Position numbers and translations under genes: made by a program | In this document: one piece after another, positions 47,521 to 54,798 of the stretch | Numbering within the stretch: position 1 is the stretch's first letter | How the letters are laid out: the number at the start of each line of letters is the position of its first letter | Notes under the pieces: model-generated | What the model saw: the letters and a program-made list of their open reading frames with translations, nothing else | What the model was told of the DNA's origin: nothing | Database searches by the model: none | NCBI RefSeq assembly: GCF_040681875.1 | Contig: NZ_JBFAZP010000006.1 | Span: 558,001-622,000 of the forward strand | Length of the DNA: 64,000 nt | Direction of reading: 5' to 3' | From: Longispora sp040681875 | GTDB lineage: Bacteria > Actinomycetota > Actinomycetes > Mycobacteriales > Micromonosporaceae

Positions 47521-48899
47521 GCCCGGAACAGCACCCGCCGCTTCTTCGGGTCCGCCTCCACCAGGGTCACCTGGACCCGCTCCCCCAGCGGCAGCACCCC
47601 CTCGCAGCGCGCCACCACGGCCAGCTCCTCCACCGCGACCATGCCGCCCTTCACACCGCGCCGGTCGTCGAGGTCGAGCACCCCGGCCTCGAAGCGTTCG
47701 CCCACCCGGTCGGCGAGCAGCACGGCCTCGACCAGGTCGACGGCGCCGCGCTCGGCCGCGTTGGCCCGCCGGTCGGTCTTCGACATCACCTCGGGCAGCC
47801 CCGGGAGCGCCGCCCGCACCCAGTCGGGCACCGGCTGACCGGCGTGCAGGGCGAGGCAGACCTCGGTGGCGTACCGGTCGGCGAGCCGGCGCAGCGGGGC
47901 GGTCACGTGCGCGTACGCCGTGGCCATGCCCGCGTGCTGGGCCTGCTCGGGCACCGCCCCGTCGAACGGCGTGTACCCGGCGCCGCGCATCAGCTCGGCC
48001 GCCGCGTCCAGGAACGCCGCCCCGCGCGGTTCGCCCGGCGACACGGTGGCGATCACCTCGCCGACCTTCGCGCCAGCCGGCCACGCGATGCCCAGGGCCT
48101 TCGCGCACGTCTTGAGCCGGTTGACGGCGCCCTGCTCCGGCGGGGGCATGGTGCGCAGCAGCCCGACCTTGCCGGCGAGCATCATCGCGCCCGCCGCGGC
48201 CCCGGTGAGCAACGAGATCTGCGCGTTGTACTGCTCCAGCGGGGTCTGCTGGCGCAGGTGCAGCGCCCAGCCGTCGCCGTCCGGGGAGATCTCCTGCTCC
48301 GGGATGGGCAGGTTGATCGCGCCCCGGGCCAGGCCGAGCGCGACGAGCAGCGGGCCGATCTCGGGCAGCAGGGCGATCGACTCGGGCAGGGTGGCCGGGT
48401 CCATGTCGTAGCTGAGCTTGGCGCGGCTGCGGACGAGCGCGCGTTCGACGTCGACGCGCGTGGTCGTACCGTCGGCGGCCAGGTCGATCGTCCACAGCAC
48501 GGCCGGGGTGTCCTGGTCAGGCAGCAGGCTCGCGCCGCCCTCGCTCATCACCTTCGGGTGCAGCGGCACCTTGCCGTCGGGCAGGTACACGGTCTGGCCG
48601 CGCAGCCAGGTCTCGGCGTCCAGCGCGCCGCCGGGGTCCACGAACGCGGCGACGTCGGCGATGGCGTAGTACACCCGGTAGCCGTCCCCCTGCCGGGTCA
48701 GGAGCATGGCCTGGTCGAGGTCCATGGAGGTCGGCGGGTCGATGGTGACGAAGGCGAGGTCGGTGCGGTCGGTCCGGGGCAGGTCGCGCGGGCCGGCGGC
48801 GGCCTCGGCGAGCGCCGGGGCGGGAAACTCCCCGGGCAGGTCCAGCTCGCGGCGCAGGTCTGAGAAGTCGATCCTGGGGGCACTCGAGATCCGGGTCAC
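47517..48899 (-). CDS. RNB-domain ribonuclease (compact RNase II-like)
   Basis: The 460-residue protein consists of an RNB catalytic domain with TIDPPTSMDLDQAM (Asp54, Asp60, Asp62 bind Mg) and YAHVTAPLRRLADRYATE, plus a short C-terminal beta barrel (ERVQVTLVEADPKKRRVLFRA). It lacks the cold-shock and S1 domains of RNase II and RNase R, the compact form common in actinobacteria. It degrades single-stranded RNA 3' to 5'. GTG 48899 is the start; the gene is monocistronic. Confidence 0.88.
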   Translation of the reverse strand: MTRISSAPRIDFSDLRRELDLPGEFPAPALAEAAAGPRDLPRTDRTDLAFVTIDPPTSMDLDQAMLLTRQGDGYRVYYAIADVAAFVDPGGALDAETWLRGQTVYLPDGKVPLHPKVMSEGGASLLPDQDTPAVLWTIDLAADGTTTRVDVERALVRSRAKLSYDMDPATLPESIALLPEIGPLLVALGLARGAINLPIPEQEISPDGDGWALHLRQQTPLEQYNAQISLLTGAAAGAMMLAGKVGLLRTMPPPEQGAVNRLKTCAKALGIAWPAGAKVGEVIATVSPGEPRGAAFLDAAAELMRGAGYTPFDGAVPEQAQHAGMATAYAHVTAPLRRLADRYATEVCLALHAGQPVPDWVRAALPGLPEVMSKTDRRANAAERGAVDLVEAVLLADRVGERFEAGVLDLDDRRGVKGGMVAVEELAVVARCEGVLPLGERVQVTLVEADPKKRRVLFRA

Positions 48900-48946
48900 G
48901 CGGTCTTTCTACCAGGTCCCGCGGGCATTGCGCCCGGACGCGCTGA

Positions 48947-48972
48947 GGCGGGGCCCGTTCCCGGACCCCGCC
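48947..48972 (-). terminator. Hairpin after the histone-like gene
   Basis: GGCGGGG pairs with CCCCGCC across a 12-nt loop immediately downstream of the histone-like gene (minus strand). Confidence 0.5.
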
Positions 48973-48984
48973 CCGCGTGATGCA

Positions 48985-49584
48985 CTACTTTTTGGTCGTA
49001 CCAGTAGATTTGCGGGCTGTTGTCTTTTTCGCGGCGGCCTTCTTGACCGCCTTCTTGACCGTCGCCTTCTTCGCCGGCGCCTTCTTGGCCGCCGTCGTCT
49101 TCGTCGGCGCGGTCTTCGTCGCCTTCTTCGCGGCCACCTTCTTGGCGGGCGCCTTCTTCGCCGTCGTCTTCTTCGCGGCCGTCGTCGCCTTGCGGACGGT
49201 GCTGGCCTTCTTGGCGGCGACCTTCTTCACGGCGGTCTTGGCCGTGCTCTTGGTCGCGGCCTTCTTCGCCGGCGCGGTCTTCTTCGCGGCGACCTTCTTG
49301 GCCACCACCTTCTTCGCCGGGGCCTTCTTCGCCGCCGTGGTCGTCTTCTTCGCGGCGGCCTTCTTCACCGCCGCCTTCTTGGTGGCGACCTTCTTGGCCG
49401 GGGCCTTCTTGGCGACCGCCTTCGTCGCGGGCGCGGTCTTCTTCGCGACCGTCTTCTTGGCGACGGTCTTCTTCGCCGCCGTCTTCTTGACCGCCGTGGT
49501 CGCCGTCTTCTTGGCGGCGGCCTTCACGGCGGTGGTCTTCTTCGCGGCCTTCTTGGCCGGGGCTTTCTTAGCCATCGTGGCCAT
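48985..49584 (-). CDS. Histone H1-like lysine/alanine-rich protein
   Basis: This 199-residue protein is made almost entirely of Lys, Ala, Thr and Val in AKK, APAKK and VAKK repeats, with a very high predicted pI. It resembles the C-terminal tail of actinobacterial HupB/HupS and eukaryotic linker histones, but there is no N-terminal HU domain. It probably neutralises DNA or RNA charge in the nucleoid. AGGAGG lies 5 nt before ATG 49584. It follows a 71-residue gene, and the upstream region is unusually AT-rich for this genome. Confidence 0.85.
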   Translation of the reverse strand: MATMAKKAPAKKAAKKTTAVKAAAKKTATTAVKKTAAKKTVAKKTVAKKTAPATKAVAKKAPAKKVATKKAAVKKAAAKKTTTAAKKAPAKKVVAKKVAAKKTAPAKKAATKSTAKTAVKKVAAKKASTVRKATTAAKKTTAKKAPAKKVAAKKATKTAPTKTTAAKKAPAKKATVKKAVKKAAAKKTTARKSTGTTKK

Positions 49585-49635
49585 GGTTTCCTCCTTGAGA
49601 GCTAGCACTGATATGTATGCAAAAATCGCACCGGA

Positions 49636-49851
49636 TCAGGCCGTTTCTCCTTTCCAGCGGGCGTCTTCGGCATCCAGTCGCGCCTCGCGTTCCGCCACCT
49701 GCTGTAGTGCGTGGCTCGCGTCCTGCGCGGTCGCGTACGGACCGAGGCGATCCACCCCGGCGCACGCGTTGCCTTCGGTCTCCACACGGTTGTGTCGCAG
49801 ACACCAGTAGAACTGGGCCGGTTCGCCGCTCGCTGAGACACCGCTAGTCAT
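49636..49851 (-). CDS. Small conserved actinobacterial protein (71 aa)
   Basis: The product begins MTSGVSASGEPAQFYWCLRH and contains CLRH...C spacing (Cys17, His20, Cys30), then an acidic helical C-terminus (QQVAEREARLDAEDARW). I recognise this as a widespread short actinobacterial protein without function; the Cys/His residues could bind metal. It lies 51 nt upstream of the histone-like gene on the same strand and probably shares its promoter. ATG 49851 is preferred to 49866. Confidence 0.75.
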   Translation of the reverse strand: MTSGVSASGEPAQFYWCLRHNRVETEGNACAGVDRLGPYATAQDASHALQQVAEREARLDAEDARWKGETA

Positions 49852-49975
49852 GTGATAAGAGTGCACTCACAAATCTGCACATGTGATGTATTCGTGTAAA
49901 TACGCCTACCAGCTGCTATGTGGAGCAGCGGGGCAGCCCGGCAACGCGAATGCCGAAAACCCTTGTATGCCAAGG
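49852..49975 (-). promoter_or_regulatory. AT-rich upstream region of the small-protein/histone-like unit
   Basis: This stretch is markedly less GC-rich than the rest of the window. It includes TTTACA-n17-CAGATT on the minus strand (a possible promoter) and short palindromes (GTGCAC, CACATGTG). The part near 49920-49975 contains nothing I can name. Confidence 0.4.
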
Positions 49976-50014
49976 AAAAAGGCGCGCGCACACCTGTCGA
50001 TCGGTGTGCGCGCG
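49976..50014 (-). terminator. Intrinsic terminator of the 37-residue membrane protein gene
   Basis: Perfect 12-bp arms (CGCGCGCACACC and complement, 8-nt loop) are followed on the minus strand by CC and five T residues. Confidence 0.85.
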
Positions 50015-50035
50015 GAGTACCAAAAAAATTTGGGG

Positions 50036-50149
50036 TCAGGGGCGGTTTTTGCCCTTCGAGACGAACAGGACCACCCCGATCACGGCCGCGACCGCCAGGA
50101 CGATCGGGCAGAGGATGAAGGCGAGGTGCACCGGTTGCAAGGCTCCCAT
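50036..50149 (-). CDS. 37-residue single-helix membrane protein
   Basis: A short gene predicts a 37-residue protein starting MGALQPVHLAFILCPIVLAV, followed by AAVIGVVLFV and a basic tail SKGKNRP. It has one transmembrane helix with the tail in the cytosol. TAGTCT stands 7 nt before the ATG (50157-50162), as in other leaderless genes here, and a strong terminator follows 22 nt after the stop. Promoter, start, helix, basic tail and terminator together argue for a real small gene. Function is unknown. Confidence 0.72.
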   Translation of the reverse strand: MGALQPVHLAFILCPIVLAVAAVIGVVLFVSKGKNRP

Positions 50150-50224
50150 GGCCCACAGACTAGGGGGCGGGGCACCGGATCCGCTGCCCCGGCCGCACGT
50201 GGAGCGCCCGGCCGGGACCGTCCG

Positions 50225-50605
50225 TTAAGGCGTGAGGAGCGTCTTCGCCAGCCTGGGCAGGAAGAACGCCCAGCCCGCGATGTGCGCGGTGCGCTCGTCG
50301 GCGTCCGCGGGCGTGTACGGCCCGTGGGTCAGCTCCAGCCGCTCGCCGTCCGCGCGCACATCGACCCGGAACGCCTTGCCCTCCCCGTCCCACTGCCAGG
50401 AGAACGCCAGATGCCCGGGCTCGTGCGCCAGCACCCGGCCGGTGAGCACCCGGCCCAGGTGCGCGAAGTTCACCACGTACATCCCGTCGGCCATGAACAG
50501 CTCCCCGCCCCACCAGGCGCGCAGCACGTCCGGGTCGGTGAACGCGGCCAGCGCGCGCTCCGCCGGCACCCCGGGCACGTCGACCCCCGTGCGCAGCTCG
50601 CTCAC
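50225..50605 (-). CDS. SRPBCC (AHSA1-like) ligand-binding protein
   Basis: The 126-residue protein has the helix-grip fold signature of activator-of-Hsp90/polyketide-cyclase-like proteins: PAERALAAFTDPDVLRAWWGG at the start and TAHIAGWAFFLPRLAKTLL at the end. Such proteins bind small hydrophobic molecules. The GTG start overlaps the stop of the DUF1697 gene (GTGA), so they are translated together. Ligand and role are unknown. Confidence 0.83.
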   Translation of the reverse strand: MSELRTGVDVPGVPAERALAAFTDPDVLRAWWGGELFMADGMYVVNFAHLGRVLTGRVLAHEPGHLAFSWQWDGEGKAFRVDVRADGERLELTHGPYTPADADERTAHIAGWAFFLPRLAKTLLTP

Positions 50606-51129
50606 GCGTCCGCCAGCGCGAGGAGCTTGGTGACGGTGTTCCAGTTGCGGGCGGTGCCGACGACGCCCAGGCGGCGCTCCAGCAGGTCGTTGGTGAGCTT
50701 GGAACGGCCGGAACCGTTCGGGTACCACAGGTAGGCCTCCGTGCCGTCGACCCGGAACTCGTCGGGCCGCAGCGCCTCCGGGTCGAGGGTCGCGATCTTC
50801 GCCGGGGACGGGGTTTCGGACAGGAAGTCCACGTGCACCGACGTCGGGTCGGCCACCCGGTCCGGCCACGGGTTGCGCGCGACCACGTCGGCCAGCTCGT
50901 CGCGGGTCCGGGTCAGCACCGACACCGTGAGCCCGAGGTCGGCGGTGATCCGGCGCTCGATGTCGCCCGCGAGATCCTCGCCCGCGCCGGTGAACACGGC
51001 GTTGCCGCTCTGCACGACCGTGGCCACGTCGGTGAACCCCATCGCCAGCAGGGCCTCCTTCAGCCAGGACATCGCCACCTTGTTCCGCCCGCCGACGTTG
51101 ATCGCCCGCAACAGCGCGATATGCCTCAT
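50602..51129 (-). CDS. DUF1697 family protein
   Basis: The 175-residue protein begins MRHIALLRAINVGGRNKVAM and contains VVQSGNAVF and TARNWNTVTKLLALA, the DUF1697 hallmarks. The family has no firm function. ATG 51129 is preferred over GTG 51138 because TAGCGT stands exactly 7 nt upstream. The downstream SRPBCC gene overlaps it. It is divergent from the isochorismatase-like gene, with only 23 nt between start codons. Confidence 0.88.
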   Translation of the reverse strand: MRHIALLRAINVGGRNKVAMSWLKEALLAMGFTDVATVVQSGNAVFTGAGEDLAGDIERRITADLGLTVSVLTRTRDELADVVARNPWPDRVADPTSVHVDFLSETPSPAKIATLDPEALRPDEFRVDGTEAYLWYPNGSGRSKLTNDLLERRLGVVGTARNWNTVTKLLALADA

Positions 51130-51136
51130 GGCGGCC

Positions 51137-51146
51137 ACGCTACCCT
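51137..51146. promoter_or_regulatory. Overlapping -10 elements of two divergent leaderless genes
   Basis: TACCCT (plus, 51141-51146) and TAGCGT (minus, 51137-51142) share two base pairs. Each sits 6-7 nt before its start codon (51153 plus, 51129 minus), so each -35 region would fall inside the other gene. Confidence 0.6.
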
Positions 51147-51152
51147 CCGATC

Positions 51153-51638
51153 ATGACAACGGGTCTCGTCCTCATCGACCTCATGCCGCGCATCGTCGCG
51201 CTCCCGGTCGCCCCGCACACCGGCCCCGAGGTGCTCGACCGGTGCCTCCAGCTGGCTTCGGCGTTCCGCGCGGCCGGCCGGCCGGTGTTCCTGGTCCGGG
51301 TCGACCGGCCCAACGTCGCCGAACAGCCGCCCGGCAGCGGGTTCGTCGAGGGTCTCGTGCGCGACGGTGACACGCAGATCGTCAAGAACACGATCGGAGC
51401 CTTCTTCGGTACGACGCTGGAGGCCGACCTGCGGGCCCGCGGCGTGGACACGGTGGTGTTCGGCGGGCTGGTGACGACGATGGGCGTGGAGTCCACGGCG
51501 CGCGCCGCCTCCGACGCCGGGTTCGAGGTGGAGTTCGTCGAGGACGCGATGTCGGGGCTGACGGCGGAGGAGCACGCGATGGCGGTGGGGACGGTGTTCC
51601 CCCGGTTCGGCAAGGTCACGAAGACCGCGGACTACTGA
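51153..51638 (+). CDS. Isochorismatase-like hydrolase lacking the catalytic cysteine
   Basis: The 161-residue protein has the cysteine-hydrolase fold with Asp9 (VLIDLMPR) and Lys78 (QIVKNTIGAFFGT) of the usual triad. The segment GGLVTTMGVESTARAA has Gly111 where most relatives have the nucleophilic Cys. Enzymes of the PhzD/EntB type also lack this Cys and hydrolyse isochorismate-like vinyl ethers, so it may be one of those or a non-enzyme. ATG 51153 has TACCCT 6 nt upstream. It overlaps the convergent EamA gene by 23 nt. Confidence 0.85.
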   Translation: MTTGLVLIDLMPRIVALPVAPHTGPEVLDRCLQLASAFRAAGRPVFLVRVDRPNVAEQPPGSGFVEGLVRDGDTQIVKNTIGAFFGTTLEADLRARGVDTVVFGGLVTTMGVESTARAASDAGFEVEFVEDAMSGLTAEEHAMAVGTVFPRFGKVTKTADY

Positions 51639-52500
51639 CCGCCACCTCCAGCTCGGGCGCGGCCGGTGCGGGGCGGGAGCCGGTGCGGGCCGCGCCGAAC
51701 GACGCGAGGGTGACCAGCAGGATCCCCGCCCCCTGGAGCGCCCCGGGGATCTGGTGCAGCAGCACCGCCCCCACCACCAGCGCGAACGCCGGCTCCAGGC
51801 TCATCAGCGTCCCGAACGCCGACGTGGTCAGCTTGCGCAGCGCCAACAGCTCCAGGGTGTACGGCAGCACCGGGATCAGCAGCGCGAGCCCCACCCCGAC
51901 GAGGAGCAGCGACCAGTCGAGGTGCGGCCACGCGGCCGGCGCGCCGAAGAACGTCGCCACCAGGGCCGCCGCCGGCATCGACACGGCCAGTCCGTCGAGC
52001 CCGGAGAACCGGTCGGCGACCCGCTGGGTGAGCAGGATGTACGCCCCCCAGCACGCCGCCGCCCCGAGCGCGAAGGCGATCCCGACCAGGTCGGCGGTCC
52101 CCGTCCACGGCTGGGTGACGAGCAGGACCCCGCCGAACGCGAGCGCCGGCCAGGTCCGGCCGCCCGGGCGGAGCAGGCCCACGGCGAGCGGTCCGAGGAA
52201 CTCGACGGCCACGGCGGTGGCCAGCGGCAGCCGGGCGACCGCCTCGAAGAACAGCAGCGTGATCCCGGCGCTGACCACGCCGAGCACGGCGGCCACCCCG
52301 AGGTCGGCCGGGCGCATCCGCCACACCTTCGGCCGGGCGATCGCGACGAAGATGACGGCGGCCCAGGCCAGGCGCAGCCACGACGCGCCGGCCGGGCCGA
52401 TCGTGGCGAACAGCGAGGTGGACACCGCCGCGCCGACCTGGATGATCAGCATCGAGGCGAGGGCGTAGCCGACAGCGGGGGCGGAGGTCGCGGGGGTCAT
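51616..52500 (-). CDS. EamA family transporter (RhtA-like exporter)
   Basis: This 294-residue drug/metabolite transporter has ten hydrophobic helices in two EamA repeats, with VEFLGPLAVGLL in the first half and LPYTLELLALRKLTTSAFGTLMSLEPAFA in the second split across helices 8 and 9, as in threonine/homoserine exporters. The C-terminus is Pro/Ala-rich. It is divergent from a LysR gene with a palindromic operator between them, so it is probably regulated by that protein. Substrate is likely an amino acid or small metabolite. Confidence 0.88.
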   Translation of the reverse strand: MTPATSAPAVGYALASMLIIQVGAAVSTSLFATIGPAGASWLRLAWAAVIFVAIARPKVWRMRPADLGVAAVLGVVSAGITLLFFEAVARLPLATAVAVEFLGPLAVGLLRPGGRTWPALAFGGVLLVTQPWTGTADLVGIAFALGAAACWGAYILLTQRVADRFSGLDGLAVSMPAAALVATFFGAPAAWPHLDWSLLLVGVGLALLIPVLPYTLELLALRKLTTSAFGTLMSLEPAFALVVGAVLLHQIPGALQGAGILLVTLASFGAARTGSRPAPAAPELEVAVSSPRSS

Positions 52501-52544
52501 GGCTCCATCGCACCCCAGCCGTACCGTTCATGTCTATCGCAGGA

Positions 52545-52565
52545 TCATGGACTAACTGTCCATGA
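52545..52565. promoter_or_regulatory. Palindromic operator between EamA and LysR genes
   Basis: TCATGGAC-TAACT-GTCCATGA is a perfect 8-bp inverted repeat with a 5-nt spacer. A further TGGAC at 52570-52574 pairs with the right half. If the LysR mRNA starts at its ATG, the operator spans about -40 to -20. Confidence 0.7.
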
Positions 52566-52584
52566 ATCGTGGACAATCGAGAAC

Positions 52585-53460
52585 ATGGACACCCATCGAC
52601 TTCGGGTACTCGTCGAGCTGCACCGCAGGGGCACGATGCGGGCCGTGGCCGACGCCACCGGATACGGCACGTCGACCGTCTCCATGCACCTCGCCACCCT
52701 GGAGCGCGAGGTCGGCGCGATCCTGCTCGAACGTACCGGGCGCACGGTCCGGTTCACCCCCGCCGGCCGGCGGCTCGTGGAGCACGCGGAGGGCATCCTC
52801 GCCGCGATCGACGCCGCGCACGCCGCCCTGGGCCCCGACGGCCCGCCGAGCGGGGTGCTGCGGGTGGCCGCGTACACCAGCGCGTTGACCGGGTTCGTGC
52901 TGCCCGTGGTGCGCCCGCTCGCCGCCAGCCACCCCGACCTGCGCGTCGAGTTGCAGGAACGCGAACCCCCCGAGGTGGCGGCCTTGCTCGCCGACGACGA
53001 GATCGACCTCGGCTTCGTCTACGACTACAACCTGGTGCCCCGGTTCGCCGACGACGAGACCGCCCGGTACGTGTGCTCGACCCCGATGGTGCTCGTCGTC
53101 CCCGCAGGCCCGGTCCCGACCCGGCTGGAGGACCTGGCCGGCGAGCCCTGGGTGGCGAACTCCCGCAGCGAGGACGACACCGAGCTGGCGGAGCGGTGCT
53201 GCGCGCTGGCCGGGTTCGCGCCCCGGGTCACACACCGGGCCGACAGCCTGGAGCTGGTGATGGACATCGTGGCCGCCGGGCTGGGCGTGGCCCTGGTGCC
53301 GGACTTCCTCACGCCCCGGGCCGGGGTGGTGCTGACGCCGATCCCGGGCGTGGAGGCGGTGCGCCGGATGTACGCGGTGACCCGGCCGGGGCGGCAGGCG
53401 TGGCCGGCGGCGGCGCTGCTGACCCGCCTGGTGACCGAGTACTCGCGGGCGAACCCGTGA
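52585..53460 (+). CDS. LysR family transcriptional regulator
   Basis: The 291-residue protein has an N-terminal winged HTH (LVELHRRGTMRAVADATGYGTSTVSMHLATLEREVG) spanning about 6-42 and a C-terminal substrate-binding domain with VLRVAAYTSALTGFVLP and DEIDLGFVYDYN. It should respond to a small molecule, perhaps the substrate of the divergent EamA exporter. ATG 52585 has GACAAT 7 nt upstream. The next gene overlaps the stop (GTGA). Confidence 0.9.
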   Translation: MDTHRLRVLVELHRRGTMRAVADATGYGTSTVSMHLATLEREVGAILLERTGRTVRFTPAGRRLVEHAEGILAAIDAAHAALGPDGPPSGVLRVAAYTSALTGFVLPVVRPLAASHPDLRVELQEREPPEVAALLADDEIDLGFVYDYNLVPRFADDETARYVCSTPMVLVVPAGPVPTRLEDLAGEPWVANSRSEDDTELAERCCALAGFAPRVTHRADSLELVMDIVAAGLGVALVPDFLTPRAGVVLTPIPGVEAVRRMYAVTRPGRQAWPAAALLTRLVTEYSRANP

Positions 53461-54134
53461 GCGCGGCGCAGGGCGCGGCTGGCAACCGTAAGGTGCGGCA
53501 CAGGGACGGGGCCGCCGGGGTGCCCGCGCTGGTCGCGTTCGACCTGGACGGGACGCTGACCCGGGGGCCGAGCTGCCTGGAGAGCATCGCCGCCGCGAAC
53601 GGTTTCGCCGAGCGGATGGCCGTCTGGGAGACGTCGCGGACCGAGGCGGAGATCCGCGCCGCCCGGACCGGGGTGTGGCCGATCCTCACCGGGCTGGCCC
53701 CCGACCGGATCACCGGGCCGCTCGGGGACATCCCGCTCGCGCCCGGGGTGTTCGAGGGGCTGGCGGCGTTGCGCGCGGCGGGCGTACCCGTCGTGATCGT
53801 GTCCCTGACCTTCACGCTGACGGTGTCGTGGTTCGCGGAACGCTTCGGGGTCGTCGACTTCATCGGCACCCGGCCGCACGGGCGCGGCTTCCGGCACGTG
53901 TTCCCGTGGACGAAGCCGGTGCTGCTGGCGGAGTTCGCGGCCCGGCGGGGCATCGCGATGGCGGATGTCGCGGCGGTCGGGGACAGCCGGGGTGACGTGC
54001 CGATGCTGCGCGCCGTGGGCCGGTCGGTGTTCGTCGGGCCGACCCTGCCCGAGGACCTGACCCCGACCTGGCACCTGCCGGACGCCTCGATCGCGACGAT
54101 CACGTCCCTCCTACTGCCCGACCACAACCCCTAG
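53457..54134 (+). CDS. HAD family phosphatase, SerB-like
   Basis: The 225-residue protein has HAD motif I FDLDGTLTRG (nucleophile Asp29, acid/base Asp31), motif II VSLTFT and motif IV GDSRGDVPML. The cap is C1-type, as in phosphoserine phosphatase. The first 25 residues are a charged tail outside the fold. The GTG overlaps the LysR stop (GTGA), so it belongs to the regulator transcript. Substrate could be phosphoserine or another phosphomonoester. Confidence 0.85.
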   Translation: MSAAQGAAGNRKVRHRDGAAGVPALVAFDLDGTLTRGPSCLESIAAANGFAERMAVWETSRTEAEIRAARTGVWPILTGLAPDRITGPLGDIPLAPGVFEGLAALRAAGVPVVIVSLTFTLTVSWFAERFGVVDFIGTRPHGRGFRHVFPWTKPVLLAEFAARRGIAMADVAAVGDSRGDVPMLRAVGRSVFVGPTLPEDLTPTWHLPDASIATITSLLLPDHNP

Positions 54135-54240
54135 ACGGGTACCGGGAAGCCGGCCGGTCACCTACTCCGGGCGCCAGCGGGGCCGGTCGTGTGTCGGCTT
54201 CCCCGACCACCACTCAGGGGAGGCAGCTGGCCCGGCCCGC

Positions 54241-54741
54241 TCAGCAGCCGGGGAAATCCGCCGGGAGGTTCGGCGGGCAGTCGGCGGTCTCCGCTGCGGG
54301 GAACAACGAGAACATGCTCCCCGCGAGGAAGAAGAACACCAACAGCATCGCCAGTGTGACCAGGCCGAAGATGATCGCCGCCGTCCCGGCCGCGCCGCCG
54401 CCAGCGGCCGGTTCGACCCGGGACGGATTCTCCGGGTCGTAGACGACCTCCATCGTCGAGCCCACGATGGCCGAGGTCGGCCGGTGCGACGTCGTGCCCG
54501 TGACCTCCGTCCCGCTGTCGGTCCTGAAGCGGACCACGGGGCTGAAGAAGAGCCTGCCGCCCGCGCCCGAGGTCATCTGGTTGTCCACGACGGTCGCGGT
54601 CGCCGGCCGACCGGAGCTGCGGAACTGGCGCGCCCGGCGACGCGAGCGCAGGCCGAAGCCGATCGCCAGCAGCGGCACGGCCAGCATCACCAAGGCGACG
54701 GCGACGAAAGCGACGACGAACGCGGTCGGAGGGTTCTCCAT
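54241..54741 (-). CDS. DUF3592-type membrane protein
   Basis: The 166-residue protein has an N-terminal helix (FVVAFVAVALVMLAVPLLAI), a basic SRRRARQ stop-transfer, an extracytoplasmic beta domain with ATATVVDNQ and GSTMEVVYDPENPSRVEP, and a second helix near 125-150. This is the DUF3592 layout. Function is unknown. ATG 54741 has TACCAT 6 nt upstream. The 106 bp before it (54135-54240) hold an imperfect GGGAAGCCG / CGGCTTCCC hairpin that may end the HAD gene. Confidence 0.8.
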   Translation of the reverse strand: MENPPTAFVVAFVAVALVMLAVPLLAIGFGLRSRRRARQFRSSGRPATATVVDNQMTSGAGGRLFFSPVVRFRTDSGTEVTGTTSHRPTSAIVGSTMEVVYDPENPSRVEPAAGGGAAGTAAIIFGLVTLAMLLVFFFLAGSMFSLFPAAETADCPPNLPADFPGC

Positions 54742-54798
54742 GTGGTGATGGTAGGAGGACCTCCCGGTTCCCGCTGCCCCGCTCCTGGTGGGGGCCAT

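Noticed and set aside
48985..49584. HupB (HU with histone-like tail)
   Set aside because: The HU domain is absent; the reading frame starts directly with the Lys/Ala repeats after a good ribosome binding site.
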